Of a stretch of DNA of 64,000 bases, positions 1 through 8,834 are shown piece by piece (within the stretch, counting starts at the first letter, position 1; every line of letters begins with the position of its first letter). The DNA is from Streptomyces griseus subsp. griseus (GTDB lineage Bacteria > Actinomycetota > Actinomycetes > Streptomycetales > Streptomycetaceae): the NCBI RefSeq assembly GCF_000720255.1, contig NZ_JOJE01000004.1:1-64000 (forward strand). The letters run 5' to 3'. Position numbers and translations under genes: made by a program. The notes under the pieces were generated by a model that saw nothing but the letters and a program-made list of their open reading frames with translations, was not told the origin of the DNA and made no database searches.

Positions 1-198
1 GCCTGCCTGGTCCAGTCCCTGCCCGTCTGGGACGACCCCCACAACGCCGACCCGGCCTACACCCGGTCCCGGCTGCGCCACGAGGGCCTGCCCGCCCTGC
101 AGAAGGCGCTCGGCGCCGCCCTCCTCCGCCTTGCAGCTGGGGGCGCCGGGCCCCGCTCACCTGCGCCGATGAGGCGCCGCGGCTTTCCTCCGACCTGA
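1..198 (+). pseudogene. tilS: tilS remnant (tRNA(Ile)-lysidine synthetase), C-terminally truncated
   Basis: Frame 1 is open from the window edge to TGA at 196-198. It reads [20 protein letters not shown] followed by [12 protein letters not shown], which is the highly conserved C-terminal end of the TilS catalytic domain (the enzyme that makes lysidine in the tRNA(Ile) anticodon). The similarity stops after KALG. The remaining 25 codons are Arg/Pro/Ala-rich and do not resemble the helical C-terminal part of TilS. The left part is outside the window, so I cannot say whether the whole gene was intact up to this break. A normal tilS sits in the core next to hpt and ftsH; here it is followed by an unrelated glycosidase locus, so a displaced or duplicated fragment is likely. 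Confidence 0.6.
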
Positions 199-229
199 TC
201 CGCCGGACAGGCCCTGCTCAGCCGGGCCT

Positions 230-1306
230 TCAGGGGCCTTGCACCTGGCCGGCCCGGGCGTCCTCGCGAGGAGGCGGCGGTGCCGTGCTGTGGCGCACCA
301 CGAGCCGGGGCGGGACGAGCGTGGTGCCGTGTTCCGTTCCGGCGTTCCGCATCTTGCTGAGGACGCCCGCGACGCAGAGCCGGCCCACTTCGGCGAAGTC
401 CTGGTGGACGGTGGTGAGGGGAGGCAGGAAGGACGCGGCCTCGGGGATGTCGTCGAAGCCGACGACGCTGACGTCGTCAGGGATCCTCCGGCCCCGTTCG
501 TGCAGGGCGCGCAGCAGGCCCAGGGCCATCTGGTCGTTGGCGGCGAACACCGCCGTGCAGTGCTGTTCCCCGGCGAGTCGGAGACCGGCCCGGTAACCGG
601 ACTCGGCCGACCAGTCGCCGCGCACCAGGGGCGGCGGGACACGACCCGCCTCGGTGAGGGTGTCGCGCCACGCGTTGGCGCGGCGCTGGGCGGCGAAGGA
701 GCCCTCCGGGCCGGCCAGGTGCCACACCGTGTCGTGGCCGAGGTCCAGCAGATGCCGTACGGCGTCCCGGGCTCCGCCCACCTGGTCGGTGTCGACCACG
801 GTGTAACGGTCGCCGGCGTCCGAGTCGGCCACCACGACCTGGACGCCGGGCGGCAGCGAGACGGTCACCGCGTCCAGCAGGTGGATCTCCATGATGACGA
901 TGACGGCGTCCACGGCCAGTTCGCCCAGACGGGAGAAGGCACCGTGCACCTCGTCCTGGGTGGGGACGGCGACCGGCAGGAGCGTGACGGCGTAGCCCTC
1001 TCGGGCGGCGGAGGTGGCGATCGCCTCCAGGGTGCGGATGTTGCCCATGCTGGAGAGGGAGAAGGTGATCACGCCGAGGGTGCGGAACTCGCCGCGCTTG
1101 AGGGCCCGTGCGGCGCTGTTGGGCCGGTAGCCCAGCTCCCGCATCGCGGCCAGGACCTGCCGGCGGGTCTCCTCGGTCACGCCCGGGAAGCCGTTGGAGA
1201 CCCGGGAGACCGTCTGGGAGGAGACACCGGCGACGCGGGCGACGTCGGCCATGGAGGCGCCCTGCCGGGGCCGGGCGGCACGTTTTCTCGTACGGCTCGT
1301 GCCCAC
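230..1306 (-). CDS. LacI-family transcriptional regulator
   Basis: Sugar-responsive DNA-binding repressor. An N-terminal LacI helix-turn-helix (MADVARVAGVSSQTVSRVSN) is followed by the hinge region (ALKRGEFRTLGVI) and a periplasmic-binding-protein-like effector domain ending with VVGFDDIPEAASFLPPLTTV, a standard LacI C-terminal block. The longest reading frame starts at 1411, but the first 35 residues look non-homologous. GTG at 1306 has a strong GGGGAG Shine-Dalgarno and is preferred; an ATG lies further in at 1252. It is divergent from the GH30 glycosidase, and a perfect 16-bp palindrome lies between the two. It most likely represses that gene, and perhaps itself, until a sugar effector is present. 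The effector is unknown. Confidence 0.9.
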   Translation of the reverse strand: MGTSRTRKRAARPRQGASMADVARVAGVSSQTVSRVSNGFPGVTEETRRQVLAAMRELGYRPNSAARALKRGEFRTLGVITFSLSSMGNIRTLEAIATSAAREGYAVTLLPVAVPTQDEVHGAFSRLGELAVDAVIVIMEIHLLDAVTVSLPPGVQVVVADSDAGDRYTVVDTDQVGGARDAVRHLLDLGHDTVWHLAGPEGSFAAQRRANAWRDTLTEAGRVPPPLVRGDWSAESGYRAGLRLAGEQHCTAVFAANDQMALGLLRALHERGRRIPDDVSVVGFDDIPEAASFLPPLTTVHQDFAEVGRLCVAGVLSKMRNAGTEHGTTLVPPRLVVRHSTAPPPPREDARAGQVQGP

Positions 1307-1433
1307 GGGTTCCCGCTCCCCGTCCACTGCGCCCACCTGCCCCTCGCCCCCTGGCCGCGCGGCCCGCGCGATTTCGGTCCCGATCGACTCCTTGACCCCT
1401 GCGATTCGCACAGTGTAGACATCCCGCCAGTGG

Positions 1434-1449
1434 ATGTTTACGTAAACAT
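1434..1449. promoter_or_regulatory. LacI-type operator, perfect palindrome
   Basis: ATGTTTACGTAAACAT is a perfect 16-bp inverted repeat centred on CG, the usual geometry of LacI/GalR operators. It sits about 130 bp from each divergent start (LacI GTG at 1306 and GH30 ATG at 1563). It is the probable binding site of the adjacent LacI regulator. Binding has not been shown. Confidence 0.75.
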
Positions 1450-1562
1450 TGCCCAGTCCAAACCGTACGAAAAGGCTCTAGACCCGCACTAGTCGCACCA
1501 CGTAGGCCCCGATCTCCGCGGCGCCGGGACACACGGCACGCAGAAGAGGTGGAGTACTCGAG

Positions 1563-3638
1563 ATGGCACAACGCACCCGCAAGAGAAGGCTCCTCGGGGC
1601 CATCGGCGTCACCCTGGCGACCGGAACCGTCCTGGCCACGACCACCCTGCCCGCCGCGCACGCCGAGCCCACCCAGGCCGCCGCCGCAGCCGGGGTCACC
1701 GTCCGCCCCGACCCCTCCTACCAGCAGGAGAAGTTCGAGGGCTGGGGCACCAGCCTGGTCTGGTTCGCCAACGCCACCGGCGACTACCCGCCCGAGATAC
1801 GGGAGAAGCTGGCCAAGCTCCTCTTCGGCGACGACGGCCTCAACCTGAACATCGCCCGCTACAACATCGGCGGCGGCAACGCCCCGGACGTCAAGGACTA
1901 CCTCCGCGCCGGAGGAGCGGTCGAGGGCTGGTGGAAGGCCCCGGCGGGCACCACCCGCGAGGACGTCGACTGGTGGGACGCGGACGACCCGGCCGACTGG
2001 AACAAGAACGCCGACAAAACGCAGCGCTGGTGGGTCGACCGCATCAAGAAGGACATCACCCACTGGGAGACCTTCAGCAACTCCCCGCCCTGGTTCATGA
2101 CCGAGAGCGGTTACGTCTCCGGCAACTTCGACGCCGGCAAGGACCAGCTGAAGCCCGACTCCGTCGACGACTTCGCCAAGTACCTGGTGGGTGCCACCGA
2201 ACGCCTCGAGAAGGCGCACCACATCAAGGTCGACACGCTGGACCCGTTCAACGAGCCGAACACCAACTACTGGGGTACCAAGCTCGGCGCGGACGGCCAG
2301 CCCGTGGGCGGTCGGCAGGAGGGGGCCCACATCGGCCCCGAACTCCAGCAGAAGGTGATCCGCGCGCTGGGCCCGACCCTGGAGAAGTCAAAGTCGAACG
2401 CGGAGATCTCCGCGATGGACGAGACCAACCCGGGCACCTTCGCCACCAACTGGAACTCCTACCCCCAGGACGTGCGCGACCTCGTCGGCCAGATGAACGT
2501 CCACACCTACGGCACCAGCCAGCGCACCAGTGTGCGCGACCTGGCCAAGGCCGCGGACAAGCCGCTGTGGATGAGCGAGGTCGAGGGCGACTGGGGCGAC
2601 GGCCAGAGCTTCACGGACATGCGGCCCGGCCTCGGGCTGGCCCAGCAGATGGTCAACGACCTGCGCGAACTGGAGCCCCGTGCCTGGGTCTTCTGGCAGC
2701 CCGTCGAGGACTACGACAACATGAAGCCGGGCGGCGAGTCCGCGAAGGGCGGCAACTGGGGCGAGATCCAGCTCCCGTTCAGCTGCACCTCCAAGGACAC
2801 GCTCAAGACCTGCCCGATCTACACCAACACCAAGTTCGACACCGCCCGCAACTTCACTCACTACATCAAGCCCGGCGACCGGCTGATCAAGACGAACGAC
2901 ACCTCCAGCACCGCCGCGCTCTCCCGCAAGGGCGACCAGGCGACCGTCGTCCACGTCAACAGCACCACCGAGGCCCGCGACGTCACGCTCGACCTGTCGA
3001 AGTTCGGCCACGTCTCCTCCCGTGCCACCGTCACCCCGGTGGTGACCAGCGCCGACGGCAAGCTCGCCCGTCAGAAGGCCGTCCGGGTCACCGGCGAGCA
3101 GGCCACTGTCACCGTGCCCGCCCAGTCCGTGACCTCCTTCGTCATCAAGGGCGTCTCCGGCGTCGCCAAGGACGCGGCCGAGCTGCGCAAGGGCCACACC
3201 TACCGGCTGACCGGCGTCCAGAGCGGCAAGGACCTCACCATCGCCGACAACGGCACCGGCCTCGTCATCAAGAGCGCCGACGCGGCCGACCCCAGTGGTC
3301 AGCAGTGGCGGGTGGAGCAGACCACCCGGGGCAACGACAACCGGAAGCGGTACGTCTTCACCGAGGCCACCGAAGGAAAGCGCCTGGCCGTCCGTGACGG
3401 GTCCCTCGTGGCCGAGCCCGACGAGGGCGACCGTGACAGCGCCACGCAGTGGATCCTGTCGACGACCGGCGACGGCTCCTGGACCCTCGTCAACGCCGCC
3501 ACCGGCCGCCTCCCGGACGTCTCCGGCCAGTCCACCGCCGACGGAGCCCCCGTCGGCGTGTGGACGCCGAACTCCGGCTCCAACCAGCGGTGGAAGGTGT
3601 CCGAGGTGACGGGTGACAACGGTGCGCAGACCGAATAG
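1563..3638 (+). CDS. secreted GH30 glycosidase (endo-beta-1,6-galactanase-like) with C-terminal ricin-type lectin domain
   Basis: Secreted glycoside hydrolase of 691 aa. Residues 1-35 form a signal peptide (basic RTRKRR, hydrophobic core, cleavage near AAHA). The (beta/alpha)8 GH30 domain covers about 45-440 plus an all-beta side domain to about 540. The expected acid/base is Glu231 in FNEPN and the nucleophile Glu339 in WMSEVEGDW. The order of motifs (FEGWGTSLVWFA, NIARYNIGGGN, FSNSPPWFM) resembles GH30 enzymes of the beta-1,6-galactanase group that attack arabinogalactan side chains. Residues about 545-685 form a QxW-containing beta-trefoil (QQWRV, NQRWKV), probably carbohydrate binding. 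Start ATG 1563 has AGAGGTGG upstream. A GH30 glucosylceramidase-like specificity is the main alternative. Regulated by the divergent LacI protein. Confidence 0.85.
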   Translation: MAQRTRKRRLLGAIGVTLATGTVLATTTLPAAHAEPTQAAAAAGVTVRPDPSYQQEKFEGWGTSLVWFANATGDYPPEIREKLAKLLFGDDGLNLNIARYNIGGGNAPDVKDYLRAGGAVEGWWKAPAGTTREDVDWWDADDPADWNKNADKTQRWWVDRIKKDITHWETFSNSPPWFMTESGYVSGNFDAGKDQLKPDSVDDFAKYLVGATERLEKAHHIKVDTLDPFNEPNTNYWGTKLGADGQPVGGRQEGAHIGPELQQKVIRALGPTLEKSKSNAEISAMDETNPGTFATNWNSYPQDVRDLVGQMNVHTYGTSQRTSVRDLAKAADKPLWMSEVEGDWGDGQSFTDMRPGLGLAQQMVNDLRELEPRAWVFWQPVEDYDNMKPGGESAKGGNWGEIQLPFSCTSKDTLKTCPIYTNTKFDTARNFTHYIKPGDRLIKTNDTSSTAALSRKGDQATVVHVNSTTEARDVTLDLSKFGHVSSRATVTPVVTSADGKLARQKAVRVTGEQATVTVPAQSVTSFVIKGVSGVAKDAAELRKGHTYRLTGVQSGKDLTIADNGTGLVIKSADAADPSGQQWRVEQTTRGNDNRKRYVFTEATEGKRLAVRDGSLVAEPDEGDRDSATQWILSTTGDGSWTLVNAATGRLPDVSGQSTADGAPVGVWTPNSGSNQRWKVSEVTGDNGAQTE

Positions 3639-3678
3639 CCCATCAGCCAGGTAGCGCCTCACCACGCGCATCCGTCCG

Positions 3679-3720
3679 CGACGCCCCCACCTGGGTCCCC
3701 CGACCCGGGTGGGGGCGTCG
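3679..3720 (+). terminator. strong hairpin terminator after the GH30 gene
   Basis: 18-bp arms (CGACGCCCCCACCTGGGT and its near-perfect complement, one mismatch) around a short CCCCCG loop, 40 bp after the GH30 stop and before the convergent kinase gene. There is no U-tract, which is normal for streptomycete terminators. It may act on both strands. Confidence 0.75.
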
Positions 3721-3762
3721 CGTCGTCGGCTCCGAACGTGGGGCGGGATCACCGGCTTCCCA

Positions 3763-5574
3763 TCAGGTACGGCTACCGGCTCCGCTGTCGCCGCTCCGGC
3801 CCCTCGGGTGTACGAGCACGCCCACCTCGCCGAAGACTCCGCGCAGCAGGCGAATCACAGCCGCCACCGCCATGAACGGCGCCGCCAGCAGGTTGACCAA
3901 CAGAGCCAGCGAGGTGCCCAGCACGGTGTTACGGAACCAGTCACTCACCAGGTCCCCGTCCGTATTCTCGGCCACCCCCACGACCCACAACAGGGTGAGC
4001 GTCACCATGGCCGACCACAAGAGCCAGAAGCCCCCGACGGCCGCGGTCCAGGTCCGGGTGCCTGCCACGGGATAGCGCTCGAGCCGGGCGCGGAAGTACT
4101 GCAGTCCCACCAGGACGACGATGAGGAGGACCGTCAACGGCAGCCGCCACCCGTCCCCGCCCATCGCCCAGTCGGTCAGCCTCTGCCAACTGTCCTCCAC
4201 TCCGTCCGGGTGCTGCCGGGCATAGGCCTTGAGGTCGGGTCCCATGACCAACAGCACGAACATCGGCAGCAAACCGAGCAGGCTCAGCAGTGGGTGGCCC
4301 AGCACCGACCTCCGCACCCAGGGCGCCACCTGGACCTGATCAGGGGGAGGCATGGGGGGAGGCGGAGGCATGGAGGACGGCGGTCGCGAGGGCGGCTGCG
4401 GGCTCGGGCGCAGCGGTGGGCTCGGGCGCGGCGGCGGGATCGGGCGCGGCGGCGGGATCGGGCGCGCCGGGGCGGCGAAGCCTGGCCGACCGCCGAAGCC
4501 GACTGGTGGGGCGAGGGCGGTCGGTGGGGCGACCGTGGCCGGTCGGGCGAGGGGTGACGGCGGGACCGCCGTGGCCGTTGGCAGGTCGGCGACCGGGGAG
4601 ACGACGGTGACCGGAGGGACTACCTCCGCAGGGAGAGCAGCGGCGGCACGCGGCGGTACCCGGCCTCGGCTGTGCCCCGGCCAGATGTCCCGATCGGTGG
4701 CCCCCAGAGCGCGGAGCCGCTCCTTCCTCCAGGCTATGTCCGACATGATGGAGGCGGGCAGCCAGTCTGCGGCGTCGGTGCCGTGCTCCTCCGCCCAGGC
4801 ACACAGTTCCTCGGGGGAGGGGCGGTGCCCGGGCTCTTTGGCCAGGCACCGGCGCACCACCGTCATCAGGTCGTCCGGCACACCGCTCAGATCCGGATCC
4901 TCTTCCTGGATCCGGTGCATCACTGCCAATCCCGACCCGAACGGATTGCGCCCGGTGGCTGCGAATGCCAGGACCACGCCGAGCGAGAAGACGTCGCTGG
5001 CACCGCGTACCTCCGATCCCCGCAACTGCTCCGGTGACATGTAACTGAACGTACCGGGGGGAGGACCCGTTCTTGTGAGGGCGGTGTCGTCGTCGGCACG
5101 GGCGATCCCGAAGTCGATCAGCAGTGGTCCCTCGGGGGACAGCAGCACGTTCAACGGCTTGACATCGCGGTGGACCAGCCCGCACGCGTGCACCGTGTCC
5201 AGTGCCTCGGCAAGCCCCGACAGCAGCCGCCGCAACGCGGGTACGGGCAGCGGACCGTGCCCGTGCACAGCCTCGTGGAGGGAGGGGCCCGGGACGTAGG
5301 CGGAGGCTAGCCAGGGCACGGGCGCGCCCGGGTCACTGTCCACCACAGGCACCGTGCCCGGACCGGAGACCGCCCGCGACGCACGGACCTCGCGCGCGAA
5401 CCGTTCTCGGAAGCCCGGCGCGTTGACTCTCTCCGCCTGCACCAGCTTGACCGCGATCATGCGACCGGTCGGTGACCTCCCGAGATACACGCGGCCCATG
5501 CCGCCCTCGCCCAGGCGGAGCAACAGCCGGTACTCGCCCACCTGCCGCGGATCGTCGTCGGTCAACGCCTGCAC
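3763..5574 (-). CDS. membrane-anchored Ser/Thr protein kinase (PknB-like)
   Basis: Hanks-type kinase. Numbered from GTG 5574: glycine loop LGEGGMGRVYLG near 22-33, ATP-binding Lys43 in IAVKLV, catalytic loop HRDVKPLN with Asp137, metal-binding Asp154 in IDFGIA, and activation segment with TRTG and SYMSPEQL. The kinase domain ends near 275. A long Pro/Ala-rich linker (PIPPPRPIPPPRP repeats) leads to four predicted membrane segments and a short basic tail. There are no PASTA domains, so the sensed signal is not obvious. The frame is open to 5649, but the first 25 residues look non-homologous; GTG 5574 is preceded by GGGGGTGTTGAGA. TTG codons nearby are alternatives. It stands alone, with a truncated SMP-30 remnant upstream. 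Confidence 0.88.
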   Translation of the reverse strand: MQALTDDDPRQVGEYRLLLRLGEGGMGRVYLGRSPTGRMIAVKLVQAERVNAPGFRERFAREVRASRAVSGPGTVPVVDSDPGAPVPWLASAYVPGPSLHEAVHGHGPLPVPALRRLLSGLAEALDTVHACGLVHRDVKPLNVLLSPEGPLLIDFGIARADDDTALTRTGPPPGTFSYMSPEQLRGSEVRGASDVFSLGVVLAFAATGRNPFGSGLAVMHRIQEEDPDLSGVPDDLMTVVRRCLAKEPGHRPSPEELCAWAEEHGTDAADWLPASIMSDIAWRKERLRALGATDRDIWPGHSRGRVPPRAAAALPAEVVPPVTVVSPVADLPTATAVPPSPLARPATVAPPTALAPPVGFGGRPGFAAPARPIPPPRPIPPPRPSPPLRPSPQPPSRPPSSMPPPPPMPPPDQVQVAPWVRRSVLGHPLLSLLGLLPMFVLLVMGPDLKAYARQHPDGVEDSWQRLTDWAMGGDGWRLPLTVLLIVVLVGLQYFRARLERYPVAGTRTWTAAVGGFWLLWSAMVTLTLLWVVGVAENTDGDLVSDWFRNTVLGTSLALLVNLLAAPFMAVAAVIRLLRGVFGEVGVLVHPRGRSGDSGAGSRT

Positions 5575-5779
5575 TCTCAACACCCCCGACACAAAGCGCA
5601 CTTGGACGATCCACGAATCGTGACACCACCCCACCACTTGCGCCACCACTCAGGCCCACGCCTCCATCGCACCGGTGCCGACCGGCCGCTTGGCCGACAG
5701 CCATCCCGACGCGGGCCGCTGGATCGACGCGACCCGTTCCGGCTCGCGGGATCGGGGACCTGTGGGTCCCCAACAGGTC

Positions 5780-6058
5780 GTCGTCCCACAGCTCGGCCAG
5801 GTGCGTCAGTGTGCCGTCGGCGTCTTCCAGGGCGAAGCCCCGCTCGACTCCGATGACCGCGCCTCCCAGGCGACGGGGCCGTACTGCTGAGGCGACGTCG
5901 CCCACGTGGTGGCGGATGACCGTGCCGTCGTCCGCCAGGGACAGCACGTCCCCGGCCAGCATGTCGACCCAGCGCAGGCCGCCCCGGCGTGGCGACCATA
6001 CGGGCCCCTCGGCGTGGTAGGCGACCGGGCCGGTCACCTGTTCCGGACGCACCGGCAC
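5780..6058 (-). pseudogene. SMP-30/gluconolactonase-like gene, 5' remnant
   Basis: The first ~92 codons (VTGPVAYHAEGPVWSPRRGG, RWVDMLAGDVLSL, GGAVIGVERGFALED, LTHLAELWDD) match the N-terminal blades of the SMP-30/regucalcin family, Ca-dependent lactonases of sugar metabolism. After LAELWDD the similarity ends. The frame continues into low-complexity residues and finally overlaps the kinase gene. About two-thirds of the beta-propeller, including most metal ligands, is missing, so this is a dead 5' stub left by a deletion. Initiation would be at GTG 6058. Confidence 0.65.
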
Positions 6059-6145
6059 CTCCCGGCGAAGCGGATAGTTTGGGCGGATAATGCCCTCTTC
6101 CTCCCTTACGTGTCATGGTGCCTCACCGAACCAGGAGATCGCGGT

Positions 6146-7315
6146 ATGGCCCGTTCGCGCACAGCCGCAGCGTTGCGGTCGTGGTTCACCGAGATCTGGC
6201 CGCTGGTGCAGGTGACGGCGGCGGCCACGGTGGCCTGGGTCATCTCCCGCCGGATCGCCGCTCACGATGCCCCGTTCTTCGCCCCGATCGCGGCCGTGGT
6301 CGCTCTCAACTTCGGGCGCGGCGAGCGGGGCCGGAACGCCCTGCGGCTGGTTTTCGGGGTGTGCATCGGCATCGTGGTCGGTGAATTGACGGTCGCGGTC
6401 CTCGGAGGTGGCTGGGACAGGCTGGCGGTGGCCACGCTCGTCGCGCTGGTCATCGCGCAGGCGCTGGGGGCCGATCGGCTGGTGCGCGTCCAGGCCGCCT
6501 CCGGGGCGGTCCTGACGATCGCCGCGGCCGACGGAGGGGCCGGCTGGAACCGGCTGATCGATGCGCTGATCGGTGCGGGGGTGGCGCTGGTGTTCACGCA
6601 GGTGCTGTTTCCCCCCGAGCCGCTGGCCTTGGTGCGCCGGGCGGAGAAGGCGGCGCTGACGACCATGGCCGAGGGCCTTCGACTGGCGGCTGAGGCGATG
6701 GAACGGGACGCGCGCGACGAGAACCTGCATACGGAGCTGATCAGGTGCATGTCGAACGTACGGGAGCACCTCGCGGAGGTGGGGAAGGCCGGACCGGCAG
6801 GCGTCCGGGTCGCCGGTCACTCGCTGATCTGGCGTTACGAGCGCCCCGCCGCCAAGCGGACGAACGAGGAGACGGAGCAGGTGCAGTTGCTCGGAGCCAG
6901 CTGCCTGATGCTCATGCGCACTGCTATGAGCGAGGACAAGCAGGGGTGGCTCGCCCAGGCCGTACGGGAGCTGGCCACAGCGATCAGCGACCTCGCGACC
7001 GACCTGCGCAGTCGCCCGATCCGCCGGCGCGCGGTGGATCGGGCCCGGGCCGTCGCCCGCCGGGCGGGCGAGGCCCCAGCGGCGCATGTGGCTCGAGAAG
7101 CAACGGCAGCCGGCGTGCGGTATCTCTGCCTCGACATCATGGCCCTCGCCGGCGCCGCACCCGGGGAAGCCTCCGCCGTGCCGCAGCACGGCGAAGGCGG
7201 GCTGCGGGCGGACACGCCGCCAAAGGACTCCCGCGTCCCCGGCCCGCCTCGCTCCACGGTGTTCCGTCGTCTCGGACGCAGGCTGTCGGGCCGGCGACGA
7301 CGACGGCGACGTTGA
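6146..7315 (+). CDS. FUSC-family membrane protein (aromatic acid exporter-like)
   Basis: 389-aa integral membrane protein. The N-terminal 150 residues hold five or six hydrophobic segments (WPLVQVTAAATVAWVI, FFAPIAAVVALNF, LVFGVCIGIVVGEL, LAVATLVALVIAQAL, LIDALIGAGVALVFTQVLF) with the FAPIAAVVAL signature of FUSC/ArAE transporters. A long alpha-helical cytoplasmic region follows, ending in an Arg-rich tail. Family members export aromatic carboxylic acids or act as half-size bundles; the substrate here is unknown. Start ATG 6146 is chosen for its AGGAGATC ribosome-binding site; the frame is open about 240 bp further upstream through unrelated sequence. It ends 27 bp before the convergent G6PDH-like gene. 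Confidence 0.8.
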   Translation: MARSRTAAALRSWFTEIWPLVQVTAAATVAWVISRRIAAHDAPFFAPIAAVVALNFGRGERGRNALRLVFGVCIGIVVGELTVAVLGGGWDRLAVATLVALVIAQALGADRLVRVQAASGAVLTIAAADGGAGWNRLIDALIGAGVALVFTQVLFPPEPLALVRRAEKAALTTMAEGLRLAAEAMERDARDENLHTELIRCMSNVREHLAEVGKAGPAGVRVAGHSLIWRYERPAAKRTNEETEQVQLLGASCLMLMRTAMSEDKQGWLAQAVRELATAISDLATDLRSRPIRRRAVDRARAVARRAGEAPAAHVAREATAAGVRYLCLDIMALAGAAPGEASAVPQHGEGGLRADTPPKDSRVPGPPRSTVFRRLGRRLSGRRRRRRR

Positions 7316-7341
7316 CCACGACGGGTGGCGCCGGCCGTGCG

Positions 7342-8748
7342 TCAGGGCGGGCCTGCGCTTCCTGCCGCGTATTCCTCGAGTGGGACCAGCCCTGCCTTCC
7401 AAGCCGCCAAGACGGGCGTCATCACGCGCCAGGCCGCTTCGGCCTCGTCACCGCGGACGGACAACGTGCTGCCGCCCAACAGCAGCTCCAGCAAGACGCC
7501 ACCATAGGCCGGCAGGTCGGCGGCGGGAGGCGGCGCGGCCATCGTCACCGGCACCGGGCTCGGCGGATTCAGCGAAACGCCGCCGGTCAGGTGCAAGGCG
7601 ATGTCCTCAGGGCCGTCGAGGCCGATCCGCAGCTCGTTGGCCGGCACGTCATGGGGCACCGGGTGCTCGGCCGGCCGAAAGCGGACCGTGACCTGCTTGC
7701 GCCGGCGATGCAGCGCCTTGCCGGCCCGGAGCAGGAAACGGGTGCCTCCCCACCGCTCGCTGTCGAGTTCAAGCACGACCTCGGCGAAGGTCTCGGTGCC
7801 ATGGGCCGCATCGACGCCGTCCTCCTCCCGGTATGCCGGAACGGCGCGCCCGGCCCCGCCCGCCGGATCGGGGAGCCAGCCAGAGGCGTAACGGGCGCGA
7901 CGGGTCCGGGCCGCCACCTCCTCGCGGCTCAGGGGGCGGACCGAGTGCAGGACATCGACCTTGCGATCCCGCACAGCGTGCTCATCGAGGGAAGCAGGCA
8001 GGTCCATCGCGACCAGGGACAGGATCTGGAGCATGTGATTCTGCATCACGTCCCGCAGTGTCCCGGAGCGGTCGAAATACCCCGCCCGCCCCTCCAGGCC
8101 CAGGTCTTCCTCCCACAGGATGTCGATCTGCTCGATGTGCCGACTGTTCCATACGGCTTCCAGGACGCGGTTGGCCAGGCGCAGCGCGAACAGGTTCTGC
8201 ACCGTCGGTAGCCCGAGGGCGTGGTCGACCCGGAACACCGCCTGCTCCCCGGCGGTGTCGGCCACCTGGGCGAGGAGCCGGTTGAGCGCCACGGCGCTGT
8301 CCAGATCCTCGCCGAAGGGCTTCTCCAGCGCGATCCGGCTCCCCGCAGGCAGCCCCGCGGTCCCGAGCGTGGACACCACCGCTGGGTACAGACCGGGGGG
8401 CAGGGCGAGGTAGACCGCTACCGGCTGCCGGATACCGGACAGCAGGCCACTGAGGCTCGCTGGGTCGGTCATCTCGGTTCGGCGGTAGCGCACCGAGCGG
8501 ATGAGGTCCTCGCGCGTCCCTGCCGGTACGAGCGGGGCGTGACGCTCGAGGCTCTCGGCGGCCGTGCGCCGGAAGGCGGCCTCGTCCAAGTCCTGCCGCG
8601 CGGCCGCGATGACCTGGAAGTCGTCCGGCAGCCGGTCCGCGGCGCGGAGCGCGGCAAGGGCCGGCAGCAGGTACCGGCCGGACAGGTCGCCTGTGGCACC
8701 GAGCAGCACCAGCGTGTTGATCAACTGCTGACCCCCGTACGACGACAT
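7342..8748 (-). CDS. zwf: glucose-6-phosphate 1-dehydrogenase family protein, atypical active site
   Basis: About 468 aa, typical length for G6PDH, which oxidises glucose-6-phosphate to 6-phosphogluconolactone at the head of the pentose phosphate pathway. The Rossmann motif GATGDLSGRYLLPAL (17-31), EKPFGEDL (142-149) and the catalytic-base region VMQNHMLQI (His238) are present. The substrate-binding signature is altered: canonical RxDHYLGKE is RVDHALGLP (173-181), so the conserved Tyr and Lys are lost, and the first loop lacks the usual basic KRKL. The enzyme may use another sugar phosphate, or be a weak paralogue. Start ATG 8748 leaves room for a divergent promoter; the frame is open to 8832 and GTG codons at 8760 and 8772 are possible. 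Convergent with the FUSC gene. Confidence 0.8.
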   Translation of the reverse strand: MSSYGGQQLINTLVLLGATGDLSGRYLLPALAALRAADRLPDDFQVIAAARQDLDEAAFRRTAAESLERHAPLVPAGTREDLIRSVRYRRTEMTDPASLSGLLSGIRQPVAVYLALPPGLYPAVVSTLGTAGLPAGSRIALEKPFGEDLDSAVALNRLLAQVADTAGEQAVFRVDHALGLPTVQNLFALRLANRVLEAVWNSRHIEQIDILWEEDLGLEGRAGYFDRSGTLRDVMQNHMLQILSLVAMDLPASLDEHAVRDRKVDVLHSVRPLSREEVAARTRRARYASGWLPDPAGGAGRAVPAYREEDGVDAAHGTETFAEVVLELDSERWGGTRFLLRAGKALHRRRKQVTVRFRPAEHPVPHDVPANELRIGLDGPEDIALHLTGGVSLNPPSPVPVTMAAPPPAADLPAYGGVLLELLLGGSTLSVRGDEAEAAWRVMTPVLAAWKAGLVPLEEYAAGSAGPP

Positions 8749-8834
8749 CGGCAACACCGCACATCCCACCGACGCGGGTGACCCAGACGTCGGGCTGAGT
8801 AGCGGGTTGGTGTGGTTTGTGAAGAATTCCAAGT

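Noticed and set aside
477..2330. 617-codon open frame on the minus strand across the LacI and GH30 genes
   Set aside because: Low-complexity Gly/Arg/Val/Asp composition, antisense to two well-recognised genes; an effect of high G+C at codon position 3.
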